Positions 33,810 through 43,641 are shown, numbered from the stretch's first letter. The stretch is 64,000 bases of DNA from Albidovulum inexpectatum (GCF_002927635.1 NZ_PRDS01000002.1:1-64000); one strand, 5' to 3'. Numbers and translations: made by a program. The notes: generated from the letters alone by a model not told the origin.

Positions 33810-34313
33810 ATGCAGATCAAGGATCTCATTCCCTGGGCGCGCAAGGACGAAGCCGGCGATGCGAAGGGTTCGGATCAGAACCCGATCGCGGCGCTTCAGC
33901 GCGAGATGAACCAGGTGTTCGAAAACTTCATGAACCGCTTTGGCAAGGGCCTGGGCCAGCTTGACTGGCCCTGGGGCAACAGCGAGGCCAAGTCCGACGT
34001 CGTCCAGACAGACGGCGCGGTCGAAGTCTCGATCGAGCTGCCTGGGATGGACATGAAGGACATCGAGGTCACGGTCACCGACGACATGCTGACCGTGAAA
34101 GGCGAAAAGAAGATCGAGCGTCAGGAAGAGAAGAAGGGCTATTACCTGTCCGAGCGGAGCTATGGCGCGATCTATCGCACCATCCCGCTGCCGCCCGGGG
34201 TCGATGGCGAAAAGGCCGAGGCGACGTTCAAGAACGGCGTTCTGACCATTCGTCTGCCCCAGACGCCCGAAGCCCAGGCCCGGGTCAAGCATATCGAGGT
34301 CAAGGGCGCCTGA
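33810..34313 (+). CDS. small heat-shock protein Hsp20, copy 3
   Basis: A 167-residue Hsp20 with a longer N-terminal region (about 1-60, containing MNQVFENFMNRF). Its alpha-crystallin domain contains VSIELPGMDMKDIEV, MLTVKGEKK, YLSERSYGAIYRTIPLP and ATFKNGVLTIRLP, ending with IEVKGA. AAAGGAGG lies six bases before the ATG at 33810; a GTG at 33786 overlapping the previous stop is less likely. It closes the operon, followed by a perfect terminator. Confidence 0.93.
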   Translation: MQIKDLIPWARKDEAGDAKGSDQNPIAALQREMNQVFENFMNRFGKGLGQLDWPWGNSEAKSDVVQTDGAVEVSIELPGMDMKDIEVTVTDDMLTVKGEKKIERQEEKKGYYLSERSYGAIYRTIPLPPGVDGEKAEATFKNGVLTIRLPQTPEAQARVKHIEVKGA

Positions 34314-34343
34314 TCCGGAGACGGCTTGCAAGGAAATGAAGGA

Positions 34344-34378
34344 ACGCGGCGGATATGTTTGATCCGCCGCGTTTTTTC
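34344..34378 (+). terminator. bidirectional terminator between hsp20 and phoB
   Basis: ACGCGGCGGAT (34344-34354) pairs perfectly with ATCCGCCGCGT (34362-34372) around a 7-base loop, followed by a T run to 34377. The A-rich far side is partly preserved, so it may also serve the convergent phoB transcript. Confidence 0.92.
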
Positions 34379-34394
34379 TTGGCTTGCCGGCTGG

Positions 34395-35084
34395 TTAGCC
34401 CAGCGCGTAGCCCGCGCCGCGCACGGTGCGGATCGGGTCGTCCCCGCCATGCGCCATCAGCGACTTGCGCAGTCGGCCGACATGGACGTCCACGGTCCGG
34501 GTATCGACATAGATGTCGCGGCCCCAGACGCGATCCAGCAACTGCTCGCGGCTGAAGACGCGGCCGGGCTTTTCCATCAGTGTGGACAACAGCCGGAACT
34601 CGGTCGGACCCAGCTTGAGCTCATGCCCGGCGCGAAAGACCTTGTGGCTTTCGGCATCCAGCACGATGTCGCCGAATTCCAGCCTCTCGCCGGCGGCAGC
34701 CGGTCGCGAGCGGCGCAGCTGGCTCTTGACCCGCGCCATCAGCTCGAGCACCGAATAGGGCTTGACCACATAGTCATCGGCGCCGGTCTCAAGGCCGCGG
34801 ACCTTGTCGACCTCTTCGCTGCGGGCCGAGATCATGATGACCGGTATGTGCCGCAAGGCGTTCTGCATCTTGATCTGACGGCAGACCTCGATGCCGGACA
34901 TGCCGGGCAACATCCAGTCAAGCAGGACCACGTCCGGCTCTTGTTCGCGGACGATCAGGATCGCCTCGTTGCCGTCGGCCGCAGAGATGACGTCATAGCC
35001 TTCGGCCTCGAGATTGTAGGTCAGAACCTCGCGTTGGGCGGGTTCGTCCTCGACCACCAGAACCGTCGGATGGGGATTGGCCAT
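34395..35084 (-). CDS. phoB: phosphate regulon response regulator PhoB
   Basis: A 229-residue OmpR-type regulator activating phosphate-starvation genes through PHO boxes. The receiver has VEDEPAQ, phospho-acceptor Asp in VVLLDWMLPG, and a Lys in VVKPYS. The winged helix has RVFSREQLLDRVWGRDIYVDTRTVDVHVGRLRKSL, the PhoB signature, ending RTVRGAGYAL. It is the last gene of the pst operon, starting one base after the phoU stop. Confidence 0.95.
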   Translation of the reverse strand: MANPHPTVLVVEDEPAQREVLTYNLEAEGYDVISAADGNEAILIVREQEPDVVLLDWMLPGMSGIEVCRQIKMQNALRHIPVIMISARSEEVDKVRGLETGADDYVVKPYSVLELMARVKSQLRRSRPAAAGERLEFGDIVLDAESHKVFRAGHELKLGPTEFRLLSTLMEKPGRVFSREQLLDRVWGRDIYVDTRTVDVHVGRLRKSLMAHGGDDPIRTVRGAGYALG

Positions 35085-35085
35085 G

Positions 35086-35802
35086 TCACTCGTCGCTTGG
35101 CTTGAACGTGATCGATGTGCCGTCCTTCTTGGGGCGGTCGTCTTCGGGCAGGGCGCCGGTCACCACATAGATGGTCTGTTCGGCGATGCCGGTGGCATGG
35201 TCGCCGACGCGTTCGATGTTCTTGGCGATGAAATGCAGATGCATCCCCGCGGCGATGCTGCGCGGATCCTCCATCATGTGGGTCAGCAGCGATCGGAACA
35301 GCGTGTTGTACATGTCGTCGGCTTCCAGATCGCGCTCGATCACGGCTTCGGCCAGCGAGGCATCCTTGCGGATATAGGCATCCAGGGCATCCGACAGCAT
35401 CGACAGCACGAATGTGGCCATCCGGCGCAGGGCCGGGACGGTGCCCTCGATCTGGGCGTTCTCGGCCAGCACGATCGAGCGTTTGGCGATGTTCTTGGCA
35501 TAATCGCCGCAGCGTTCCAGGTGGGCCGAGATCTCGATCACCGAAAGAACCAGGCGCAGGTCGCTTGCCGTGGGCGAACGAAGGGCAAGAATGCGCGCGG
35601 CGTCGTGCTTTACCTTCAGGTCGAGCTCATCGACCGAGCGGTCGGACTTGCGAACCTTCTGGGCAAGCTCGGTGTCGCCGGTCTCAAGCGCCTTGATCGC
35701 GCCGCGCAAGGCTTCCTCGACCAGGCCGCCCATTTTCATCACCGTGGCCTGGATCCCCTCCAGGTCGCGGTCGAAAGCCGAAACGATGTGTTCCTTGGTC
35801 AT
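35086..35802 (-). CDS. phoU: phosphate transport system regulator PhoU
   Basis: A 238-residue protein with two PhoU helical-bundle repeats. It signals phosphate status between the Pst transporter and the PhoR kinase. Metal-binding-type E/D-x3-D patterns occur in both halves (RCGDYAKNIAKRS and RVGDHATGIAEQ). It sits between pstB and phoB in the standard order. Confidence 0.95.
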   Translation of the reverse strand: MTKEHIVSAFDRDLEGIQATVMKMGGLVEEALRGAIKALETGDTELAQKVRKSDRSVDELDLKVKHDAARILALRSPTASDLRLVLSVIEISAHLERCGDYAKNIAKRSIVLAENAQIEGTVPALRRMATFVLSMLSDALDAYIRKDASLAEAVIERDLEADDMYNTLFRSLLTHMMEDPRSIAAGMHLHFIAKNIERVGDHATGIAEQTIYVVTGALPEDDRPKKDGTSITFKPSDE

Positions 35803-35806
35803 GGTC

Positions 35807-36604
35807 CTATCCGATCCGTCCGGTGATGTAGGATTCCGTGCGCGGGTCGCGCGGGTTGGTAAAGATTTCGCCGGTGTCGCCGAACTCGACCAGCTGGCCC
35901 AGATGGAAAAAGGCCGTCTTCTGGCTGACCCGGGCGGCCTGCTGCATCGAGTGGGTGACGATGACGACCGAGTAGTTCGCCCGCAATTCGTCGATCAGCT
36001 CCTCGACCTGGGCGGTTGCGATCGGGTCGAGTGCCGAACAGGGTTCGTCCATCAGAAGGACTTCGGGCGAGGTGGCGATGGCGCGTGCGATGCACAGGCG
36101 CTGTTGCTGGCCGCCCGACAGCCCCGTGCCGGGCGCGTCCAGCCGGTCCTTCACCTCGTTCCACAAGGCGGCGCGGCGCAGCGAGCTTTCCACGATGTCG
36201 TCCAGCTCGGCCTTGTTCGCAGCCATGCCGTGAATTCGCGGCCCATAGGCCACGTTGTCATAGATCGACTTGGGGAACGGGTTGGGTTTCTGGAACACCA
36301 TGCCCACCTGGGCACGCAGCTGGACGGGGTCGATGCGCGGATCATAGATGTCCTGCCCGTCAAGCAGGATGGTTCCCTGGACCCGCGCGATGTCGATCGT
36401 GTCGTTCATGCGGTTCAGGCAGCGCAGGAAGGTCGACTTGCCGCACCCCGAAGGGCCGATGAACGCCGTGACGGTCTTGTCGGCGATGTCCACGGTCACG
36501 TCCTTGATCGCGTGGGTCTCTCCATAGAAGACGTTGACGTTCTTCGCCGAGATCTTGGGTTCCGTCATGGTCGGGTTCCGATCGGTTTGATGCATGTCTT
36601 TCAT
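35807..36604 (-). CDS. pstB: phosphate ABC transporter ATP-binding protein PstB
   Basis: The 265-residue ATPase of the Pst high-affinity phosphate importer. Walker A is GPSGCGKST, the signature [14 protein letters not shown] and Walker [13 protein letters not shown]. The ATG at 36604 ([10 protein letters not shown]) has GGGGACA upstream. An in-frame start at 36634 overlaps pstA, and another ATG at 36568 begins just before the conserved domain. Confidence 0.95.
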   Translation of the reverse strand: MKDMHQTDRNPTMTEPKISAKNVNVFYGETHAIKDVTVDIADKTVTAFIGPSGCGKSTFLRCLNRMNDTIDIARVQGTILLDGQDIYDPRIDPVQLRAQVGMVFQKPNPFPKSIYDNVAYGPRIHGMAANKAELDDIVESSLRRAALWNEVKDRLDAPGTGLSGGQQQRLCIARAIATSPEVLLMDEPCSALDPIATAQVEELIDELRANYSVVIVTHSMQQAARVSQKTAFFHLGQLVEFGDTGEIFTNPRDPRTESYITGRIG

Positions 36605-36627
36605 TGTTGTCCCCATGGCGGCCATGT

Positions 36628-37935
36628 CTACCATTTCCGCTCGAAGCGCTGGCGCAGATAGATCGCGATCGCGTTCATCACGACAAGGAAGCCCAGAAGG
36701 ACCAGGATCGCGGCCGAGGTCCGGCTGACGAAGCCGCGCTCGGGGCTGTCGGCCCAGATGAAGATCTGTGTGGGCAGGGCCGTGGCGCTGTCGAAGGGCG
36801 AGGCGGGGGCCGAGGTGATGAAGGCGTTCATGCCGATCAACAGCAGTGGCGCCGTCTCGCCCAGGGCCTGGGCCAGCCCGATGATCGTGCCGGTCAGGAT
36901 GCCCGGCATGGCCAGCGGCAGAACGTGGTGGAACACGACCTGCTGGCGCGAGGCACCAATGCCCAGGGCGGCCTCGCGGATCGAAGGCGGTACGGCCTTG
37001 AGCGCCGCGCGCGTGGCGATGATGATAGTGGGCATCGTCATCAGGGCTAGCGTCATGCCGCCGACGAAGGGCGCCGAGCGCGGCAGGCCGAACCAGCCGA
37101 TGAAGACGGCCAGCGCAAGAAGGCCGAAGACGACCGAGGGCACGGCGGCCAGGTTGTTGATGTTGACCTCGATAAAATCGCTGAAGCGATTGCGGGGGGC
37201 GAATTCCTCGAGGTAAATCGCCGCGCCGATCCCCAGCGGAAAGGCGATCACGAAGCAGGTCAGCAGCGCCCAGAACGACCCCATCAGCGCGCCTTTCAGG
37301 CCCGCAAGTTCGGGAAACCGCGAATCGGCATTCGTGAACAGCCCCCAGTTGAAGGGGCGCGAGACCACGCCCGCCGCGACCAATTGGTCGAACATGGCGA
37401 TTTCGTCGTCCTTCAGGCGGCGGTTGATCTCGGGCGTTTGCCGGTCGATCAACCCCTTGGCAAGCTGGTCATAGGGGTCGGAAACCGGCACGGTCAGGCT
37501 GACCGTCTGGCCGATCAGGCCGGGATCGGCCACGACCATGTCACGCAGGGTGAACTGGGCCCCGTTCGACAGGATGCCCTCGACCTTCTTGCGTGTCTTG
37601 CGATCCTTCAGGTCGACGCCGGGCAGCAGCTCGGCCAGCGCCGCCGTCAACACGTCATCGAAGCCCCCGCGCGGAAGGCGTTCGGCCCTGATTTCGGCAG
37701 GATCGACATAGACCTGCAATGTCACATGGGTCTGGCGGAACGCCTGCCAGCCAGTCGAGACAAGCGACGCGATCAGGATGAACAGCACCAGAAAGGCCGT
37801 GCCGATCGCGGCAATGCCGGCGGCCTGCAGCAGGCGCTGCTTGCGGCGCCGGCGCGGCAGCGAGGCCGCAACGATCTCGGCCGTTCCGCGTTCGCGGCGC
37901 GGGGCGTTCGGGCTTGGCGCGGACAGGTCGGTCAT
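36628..37935 (-). CDS. pstA: phosphate ABC transporter permease PstA
   Basis: A 435-residue inner-membrane permease. A first TM near 36-56 is followed by a long periplasmic insert (about 65-210). The conserved permease core follows, with the EAA-type loop ([30 protein letters not shown]). The insert makes it longer than E. coli PstA (~296); I recall this as common in alphaproteobacteria. Confidence 0.94.
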   Translation of the reverse strand: MTDLSAPSPNAPRRERGTAEIVAASLPRRRRKQRLLQAAGIAAIGTAFLVLFILIASLVSTGWQAFRQTHVTLQVYVDPAEIRAERLPRGGFDDVLTAALAELLPGVDLKDRKTRKKVEGILSNGAQFTLRDMVVADPGLIGQTVSLTVPVSDPYDQLAKGLIDRQTPEINRRLKDDEIAMFDQLVAAGVVSRPFNWGLFTNADSRFPELAGLKGALMGSFWALLTCFVIAFPLGIGAAIYLEEFAPRNRFSDFIEVNINNLAAVPSVVFGLLALAVFIGWFGLPRSAPFVGGMTLALMTMPTIIIATRAALKAVPPSIREAALGIGASRQQVVFHHVLPLAMPGILTGTIIGLAQALGETAPLLLIGMNAFITSAPASPFDSATALPTQIFIWADSPERGFVSRTSAAILVLLGFLVVMNAIAIYLRQRFERKW

Positions 37936-37944
37936 TGTCGGATC

Positions 37945-39321
37945 CTAGTCGTAGATTTCGCGATACTTGCGCACGATGCGTAGCGCGAGAACATTGATCA
38001 GCAGGGTCACGATGAACAGCATCATCCCCAGCGCAAAGGCTGCCAGCGTCTTGGGATTGTCAAACGACGTGTCGCCGATCAGCAGCGTGACGATCTGGAC
38101 GGTGATCGTGGTCACGCTGTCCAGCGGGTTGATCGTCAGCTTGGCAATCAGGCCCGCCGCCATCACCACGATCATGGTTTCGCCGATCGCCCGGCTGACG
38201 GCCAGAAGCACGCCGCCCACGATGCCCGGAATGGCGGCGGGGAACAGCACGTTCAGCATGGTCTCGGCACGCGTCGCCCCAAGCGCCAGCGCCCCGTCGC
38301 GCAACGCCCTTGGCACGGCGGACAGGGCGTCGTCTGCAAAGGACGAGATGAACGGGATCAGCATGACGCCCATGACGCCGCCTGCGGCCAGAGCCGTGTT
38401 GGGCGATACCGGAATGCCCAGGCTGGCCCCGAAACTGCGGATCGCCGGCGCAACGACGAGGATGGCGAAGAAGCCATAGACCACGGTCGGCACGCCGGCC
38501 AGGATCTCCAGCACCGGCTTGGCGACGGCCCTAAGGCGCGGCGAGGCGAATTCGTTCAGATAGATCGCGGTGAACAGGCCCACGGGAACGGCAAAGGTCA
38601 GCGCAACCACCGTGATGACCAGCGTGCCGACCAGTACCGGCACCCATCCAAAGGCGCCTTCGGCAGCAATCTGGCCTTCGCGGATCGGGATCTGGGGCTC
38701 CCAGTTCAGACCGAACAGAAACTCGGTCAGCGGGACCATGGACAGGAATTTCGACGTTTCGAAGACCAGCGCCAGGACGATGCCGATCGTGGTGAAGATG
38801 GCGACAAGCGAACAGAAGATCATCAGCCCCGACACGATCCGTTCAACCGCGTCGCGGGCACGGAAACCTGCCGAGACGCGGCGGCGGGTCACGAACAGGA
38901 TCACGGCGGACAGCAGCGCCGAGACGGCAACCATGAGCCAGCCCGACAGGTTGCGCAGATCGTTCAGACGGTCGGCCGCGGCCAACTTCCACTCTTCCGG
39001 CGTGCCAAAGACGCGGCCCGAGGCGATCGACTTGATCTCGCTCAGGATCAGGCTGCGTTCGTTGACATCCAGATTGGCGATCGCCTCATCGGGCAGGCCC
39101 GACAGCACGATGCGGTCGATCACCGGGCCTTGCAGCAGCAGCCAGGCAAGGATCACCACCAGCACGGGCACCAGGACCGACAGCGCGGCGAACAGACCGT
39201 GATAGGTGGTCAAAGAATGTAGCCTTTCGCCGCGCGCGCGGATCTCGCGCGCCGCACGGCGGTTCAGCCAATACCCGGTCAGAGTGGCGGCCAATAGAAC
39301 GATGAAGGCGGCTGAGGTCAT
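37945..39321 (-). CDS. pstC: phosphate ABC transporter permease PstC
   Basis: A 458-residue permease, longer than the enteric form because of an N-terminal extension with extra membrane segments (two near 1-65 and a loop to about 125). The core has the EAA-type loop (ALALGATRAETMLNVLFPAAIPGIVGGVL). It follows pstS after a hairpin and is 9 bp from pstA. Confidence 0.94.
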   Translation of the reverse strand: MTSAAFIVLLAATLTGYWLNRRAAREIRARGERLHSLTTYHGLFAALSVLVPVLVVILAWLLLQGPVIDRIVLSGLPDEAIANLDVNERSLILSEIKSIASGRVFGTPEEWKLAAADRLNDLRNLSGWLMVAVSALLSAVILFVTRRRVSAGFRARDAVERIVSGLMIFCSLVAIFTTIGIVLALVFETSKFLSMVPLTEFLFGLNWEPQIPIREGQIAAEGAFGWVPVLVGTLVITVVALTFAVPVGLFTAIYLNEFASPRLRAVAKPVLEILAGVPTVVYGFFAILVVAPAIRSFGASLGIPVSPNTALAAGGVMGVMLIPFISSFADDALSAVPRALRDGALALGATRAETMLNVLFPAAIPGIVGGVLLAVSRAIGETMIVVMAAGLIAKLTINPLDSVTTITVQIVTLLIGDTSFDNPKTLAAFALGMMLFIVTLLINVLALRIVRKYREIYD

Positions 39322-39339
39322 GTCCGTCCCGTTTTCAGC

Positions 39340-39368
39340 AAAACCCCCGGGCCATTACAGCCCGGGGA
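39340..39368 (-). terminator. attenuating hairpin between pstS and pstC
   Basis: CCCCGGGC (39345-39352) pairs with GCCCGGGG (39360-39367) around a 7-base loop. On the minus strand it is followed by GTTTTGC. It lies between the pstS stop and the pstC start, where partial termination would keep the binding protein in excess over the permease. Confidence 0.65.
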
Positions 39369-39390
39369 AGGGGTCACGCAAGGCGTGTCT

Positions 39391-40431
39391 TCACGATTTG
39401 GGCGCTTCCATCGGCTTGCCGCTCAGGACGGCATCCTGCAGCTCCATCCGGCGTTCATCCGACAGCGGCACCAGGCCGCGCTCGGACAGGTAGCCGCCCG
39501 GCTCCAGCGCGTCGTCCGACATGTATTCCTCGATGAATTCCTCGAGATTGGGGATCACGCCGCGATGCGCGTTCTTGATGTAGATGAACAGCGGCCGCGA
39601 AATCGGATAGGACTTGTCGGCGATCGTGTCGGCGCTGGGCTCGACGCCCTCGATCTTGACGCCCTTCAGCTTGTCCAGGTTTTCGTACAGGAACGAGTAG
39701 CCGAAGATGCCCAGCGCGTGCGGGTCGGCCTCGAGCCGCTGAACGATCAGGTTGTCGTTCTCGCCGGCTTCGACGAACGGGCCGTCGGTGCGCATGCGCG
39801 AGCAGTTCTCCTCGACCCATTTCGAATCGAATCCGCCGTTCTTGACATAGTCGAGCTCTTCGCAGCCGGCATGCATGGCCAGTTCGACAAAGGCATCGCG
39901 CGTGCCCGAGGTCGGCGGCGGGCCATAGGCCAGGATGTCGACGTCCGGCAGATCCGGATTGATCTCGGACCACTTCCTGTAGGGGTTGTCGACCCATTCG
40001 CCGTTGACCGGCACCTGCGCGGCCAGAGCCAGGTAGACTTCGCCCAGCGTCAGGTCCCAGTCGAAGTCGTTGTCGCGGCTGATCGCCAGCGAAAGACCGT
40101 CAAAGCCGATCAGCGCCTCGCTGATATCGGTCACGCCATTCTGCTGGCACAGGTCATATTCCGATTTCTTCATGGCGCGGCTGGCGCCGGTGATGTCGGG
40201 GAACTGTTCGCCCACGCCTTCGCAGAAGATCTTCATGCCGCCGCCCGTGCCGGTCGATTCCACGATCGGCGAGGGCGCGCCGGTATTGTTGACGAACTGC
40301 TCGGCCACGGCCTGGGTATAGGGGAAAACCGTCGACGAGCCGACGATGCGGATCTGATCGCGCGCGGCCGCGGCGGTGGCCGAAACGGCCAGGACCGCGA
40401 GGAACGAGGTCGAAAGCTTGGCGTAGGACAT
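39391..40431 (-). CDS. pstS: periplasmic phosphate-binding protein PstS
   Basis: A 346-residue substrate-binding protein for high-affinity phosphate uptake. A signal peptide covers about the first 23 residues (cleavage after TAAAA). Phosphate-contact segments are visible: IVGSSTVFPYTQAV, ESTGTGGGMK and GPPPTSGTRDAF. The ATG at 40431 is fixed by the signal peptide; the frame is open upstream without homology. It is the first gene of the pst operon behind a PHO box. Confidence 0.95.
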   Translation of the reverse strand: MSYAKLSTSFLAVLAVSATAAAARDQIRIVGSSTVFPYTQAVAEQFVNNTGAPSPIVESTGTGGGMKIFCEGVGEQFPDITGASRAMKKSEYDLCQQNGVTDISEALIGFDGLSLAISRDNDFDWDLTLGEVYLALAAQVPVNGEWVDNPYRKWSEINPDLPDVDILAYGPPPTSGTRDAFVELAMHAGCEELDYVKNGGFDSKWVEENCSRMRTDGPFVEAGENDNLIVQRLEADPHALGIFGYSFLYENLDKLKGVKIEGVEPSADTIADKSYPISRPLFIYIKNAHRGVIPNLEEFIEEYMSDDALEPGGYLSERGLVPLSDERRMELQDAVLSGKPMEAPKS

Positions 40432-40519
40432 GGATGCTCCTGTTTCGTGGCTGTGGGCCGGTCCATCCGGCCTCGAGCAGCGGTCTAGGCGCGTTACGTG
40501 AACCGTATGCAAAAGTTTG

Positions 40520-40537
40520 ATGACAGTTTTGTGACAG
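40520..40537 (-). promoter_or_regulatory. PHO box (PhoB site) upstream of pstS
   Basis: On the minus strand CTGTCAC-AAAA-CTGTCAT reads at 40537-40520: two direct 7-bp repeats spaced 11 bp, matching the PhoB consensus almost exactly. It lies 89 bp before the pstS start, as expected for a PhoB-activated promoter. Confidence 0.88.
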
Positions 40538-40666
40538 TCGCGGCGCTGCCGGGCCGGGGGGCATGGCCCAAAGCCCGGAAACCGTCAAAGGCGGCTTAAA
40601 GACTTCACGAATACGCCCGTCCGGTGTAACTGGGCCGTCTGTGCCGATATCGCCGGAGCCACGAGG

Positions 40667-41662
40667 ATGCAGAACGACAGGATTCGCCGCGCCGCGCGCC
40701 TTTCCGTCGCGCCGATGATGGATTGGACCGACCGGCATTGCCGCTATTTCCACCGGCAGATCAGCCGGCACAGCCTGCTTTACACCGAAATGGTCACAGC
40801 GGCCGCCGTCATCCACGGAGATCGCGACCGTCTTCTGGGCTTCGATTCGGCCGAACATCCCGTCGCGCTGCAGCTTGGCGGTTCGGACCCCGATGAACTG
40901 GCCCGGGCGGTACGGATCGCCGCCGGTTACGGGTATGACGAGATAAACCTGAATGTCGGTTGTCCTTCGGACCGGGTGCAATCGGGATGCTTTGGTGCGG
41001 TCCTGATGACAAGGCCGCGCCTCGTGGCCGAATGCGTGGCCGCGATGATCGCCGAAAGCCCCGTCGAGGTGACGGTCAAATGCCGCATCGGCGTGGACGA
41101 TCAGGACCCCGAGCGGGTTCTGCCCGAATTCCTGGACCTCGTCGCCGACGCAGGCGTCCGCCGCTTCACGATCCATGCCCGCAAGGCCTGGCTGCAAGGG
41201 CTTAGCCCCAAAGAGAACCGCGAGATCCCGCCTCTGGACTATCCGCTGGTGCTGCGCATGAAACGGGAACGTCCCGATCTGCACATCTCGATCAATGGCG
41301 GCATTGCATCGATCGATCAGGCCGAGGAGTTCCTGGCGCTGGGGGTGGATGGCGTGATGATCGGCCGCGCGGCCTATCACGATCCGTATTCCATCCTGGC
41401 GCCGGCGGATGCGCGCATCTTTGGTGGTGAGCCATGCCCCGGCCGGGTGGAGGTCGTCGAACGCATGAGACCCTATATCGAGGCCCATCTGCGCGATGGC
41501 GGCCGCCTTCACCAGATCACGCGCCACATGCTGGGCCTCTTTCATGGCTGCGCGGGCGCGCGCGGATGGCGTCGCATCCTGTCCGAGCGGGCCACGCGCC
41601 CCGATGCGGGGCTTGATGTGCTTGATGCCGCGCTGGCGCAGGTTTCCGATCTCGCGGCCTGA
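40667..41662 (+). CDS. dusA: tRNA-dihydrouridine(20/20a) synthase DusA
   Basis: An FMN enzyme reducing U20/U20a in the tRNA D-loop, 331 residues. It has the DusA pattern: VAPMMDWTDRHCRYFHR near the N terminus, NLNVGCPSDRVQSGCFGAVLM with the catalytic Cys, CRIGVD, RFTIHARKAWLQGLSPKENREIPPL and INGGI. It is divergent from pstS and monocistronic as far as can be seen. Confidence 0.96.
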   Translation: MQNDRIRRAARLSVAPMMDWTDRHCRYFHRQISRHSLLYTEMVTAAAVIHGDRDRLLGFDSAEHPVALQLGGSDPDELARAVRIAAGYGYDEINLNVGCPSDRVQSGCFGAVLMTRPRLVAECVAAMIAESPVEVTVKCRIGVDDQDPERVLPEFLDLVADAGVRRFTIHARKAWLQGLSPKENREIPPLDYPLVLRMKRERPDLHISINGGIASIDQAEEFLALGVDGVMIGRAAYHDPYSILAPADARIFGGEPCPGRVEVVERMRPYIEAHLRDGGRLHQITRHMLGLFHGCAGARGWRRILSERATRPDAGLDVLDAALAQVSDLAA

Positions 41663-41725
41663 TCGGGTCTGGCAAAGGCGCCGCGCACCGTTTAGCAAGA
41701 TCGCGCCAAAGCCGGAGAGGAAACC

Positions 41726-42544
41726 ATGCCGCCCATGATGGATCTGCTTGCAATGCTTGCCTTGCTGATGGCGATCGGTGCCTTTGCGGGCGTGATCGCC
41801 GGGTTGTTGGGCGTCGGCGGCGGAATCATCCTGGTGCCGGGCTTCTTCTATGCGTTCACATGGCTGGGATATGGCGGACCGGACCTGATGCAGGTCTGCC
41901 TGGCCACATCTCTGGCAACGATCATCGTGACCTCGGCCCGATCGGTCCTGTCGCATAACCGCAAGGGCGCGGTCGAATGGCAGATCCTGCGAAGCTGGGC
42001 GCCCGGTATCGCCGTTGGTGCCGTGATCGGCGTGCTGGCCGTGGCGGCGCTTCGTACGCCGGTATTGCAGGCGATCTTCGGTTGCCTGGCGCTGAGCATC
42101 GCGGCCTATATGGCCTTTGGGCGCAATGACTGGCGGCTGGGCGCAGAAATGCCTCGGGGGATCAAGCGGGCCATACTGTCACCCATAGTCGGATTCCTGT
42201 CCGTCTTGATGGGCATTGGCGGCGGCAGTTTTGGTGTCCCGCTCATGAGCCTGCACGGCGTTCCGATCCATCGCGCGGTCGCCACCGCGGCCGGGTTCGG
42301 GGTTCTCATCGCCGTGCCGTCGGTGGCTGTCTTTCTGGTGACACCGGCGCAAAGCGCGCCGCCTCTGACCATTGGGTCGGTGAACCTGCCGGCATTCCTG
42401 ATCGTGATTGCCATGACGCTGATGACGGCACCGCTTGGGGTCCGCCTGGCCCATGCCATGGACCCCAAACCGTTGAAACGGGTCTTTGCCCTTTTCCTGG
42501 CCGTCGTCGCGCTGAACATGTTGCGCAAGGCCGCCGGCTGGTAG
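41726..42544 (+). CDS. TSUP family (TauE/SafE) membrane exporter
   Basis: A 272-residue protein with about eight predicted membrane segments in two related halves. Each half has the glycine-rich TSUP signature (GVIAGLLGVGGGIILVP and GFLSVLMGIGGGSFGVPL). Members transport sulfite, sulfonates or other organic anions; the substrate here is unknown. AGAGGAAACC precedes the ATG at 41726. It converges on the ornithine cyclodeaminase gene. Confidence 0.9.
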   Translation: MPPMMDLLAMLALLMAIGAFAGVIAGLLGVGGGIILVPGFFYAFTWLGYGGPDLMQVCLATSLATIIVTSARSVLSHNRKGAVEWQILRSWAPGIAVGAVIGVLAVAALRTPVLQAIFGCLALSIAAYMAFGRNDWRLGAEMPRGIKRAILSPIVGFLSVLMGIGGGSFGVPLMSLHGVPIHRAVATAAGFGVLIAVPSVAVFLVTPAQSAPPLTIGSVNLPAFLIVIAMTLMTAPLGVRLAHAMDPKPLKRVFALFLAVVALNMLRKAAGW

Positions 42545-42585
42545 CAGGACGCCGCCGGAGCCCGGGCCCCGGAAGCGCGCATCCG

Positions 42586-43641
42586 TCACGCGGCCTTGGC
42601 CTTGGCCCGCAGCAACATGCCATACAGATCGCGCGGATCGTCGGGGTCGGCGATCATGTCCAGCGGCTCGCTGAAGGGCAGGGTCTTGAGCTGTTCATGG
42701 ACATAGCGCAGGGCCGAGAAATCCTCGATCGCGAAGCCGACGCTGTCGAACAGCGTGATCTGGCTGGCGCTGGTCCGTCCCGGTGCCTTGCCGGCAATGA
42801 CCTGCCACAGCTCGGTCACGGGGTGGTCGGGGTCAAGCTGCTGGATTTCGCCTTCGACCCGTGTCTGGGGCGGGTATTCGACAAAGATCGTGCTGCGCAG
42901 CAGGATGTCGCGATGCAGTTCCGTCTTGCCCGGGCAGTCGCCGCCGACCGCGTTGATATGCACGCCGGGGCCGACCATGTTGTCGGTCAGGATCGTGGCA
43001 TATTGCTTGTCGGCGGTGCAGGTCGTGATGATCTGGGCGCCCTCGATCGCTTCTTCGGATGACCGGCAGGCCACGACCTTCAGGCCCGAGCCCGAAAGGT
43101 TGCGCACGCATTTCTCGGTCGCCGCCGGATCGATGTCATAAAGGCGCACTTCCTGGATGCCGCACAGGGCCTTGAAGGCCAGCGCCTGGAATTCGGCCTG
43201 GGCACCATTGCCGATCATCGCCATCACGCGCGCATCGCGCGGCGCCAGGTGGCGCGCGGCCAGGGCCGACATTGCCGCGGTGCGCAGCGCGGTCAGGATC
43301 GTCATTTCGGTCAGCAGAAGCGGATAGCCGGTATCAACATCGGCAAGCACACCGAAGGCCGTGACGGTCTGCAGCCCCTCGCGCGTGTTCTTCGGGTGCC
43401 CGTTGACATATTTGAAGCCATACATCTCGCCATCGGAGGTGGGCATCAGTTCGATCACGCCCACGGGCGAATGCGAGGCGATGCGCGGCGTCTTGTCAAA
43501 GCTTTCCCAGCGCAGGAAGTCGGCCTCGATATAGCCGGCAAGTTCGGTCAGGACGCGTTCGATCCCAAGATGAAGAACCAGCTTCATCATGTTGTCGACG
43601 CTGACGAAAGGAACGATGTTCAGTGCTTTCATGGCGGTCAT
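42586..43641 (-). CDS. ocd: ornithine cyclodeaminase
   Basis: Converts ornithine to proline and ammonia using bound NAD+. The 351-residue protein has the mu-crystallin/OCD fold: FGVLADVDTGYPLLLTEMTILTALRTAAMSALAARHL, the NAD-binding MIGNGAQAEFQALAF and INAVGGDCPGKTEL with the catalytic Asp. The start overlaps the arginase stop by 4 bp (ATGA), so the two enzymes form a coupled arginine-to-proline pathway. Confidence 0.94.
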   Translation of the reverse strand: MTAMKALNIVPFVSVDNMMKLVLHLGIERVLTELAGYIEADFLRWESFDKTPRIASHSPVGVIELMPTSDGEMYGFKYVNGHPKNTREGLQTVTAFGVLADVDTGYPLLLTEMTILTALRTAAMSALAARHLAPRDARVMAMIGNGAQAEFQALAFKALCGIQEVRLYDIDPAATEKCVRNLSGSGLKVVACRSSEEAIEGAQIITTCTADKQYATILTDNMVGPGVHINAVGGDCPGKTELHRDILLRSTIFVEYPPQTRVEGEIQQLDPDHPVTELWQVIAGKAPGRTSASQITLFDSVGFAIEDFSALRYVHEQLKTLPFSEPLDMIADPDDPRDLYGMLLRAKAKAA

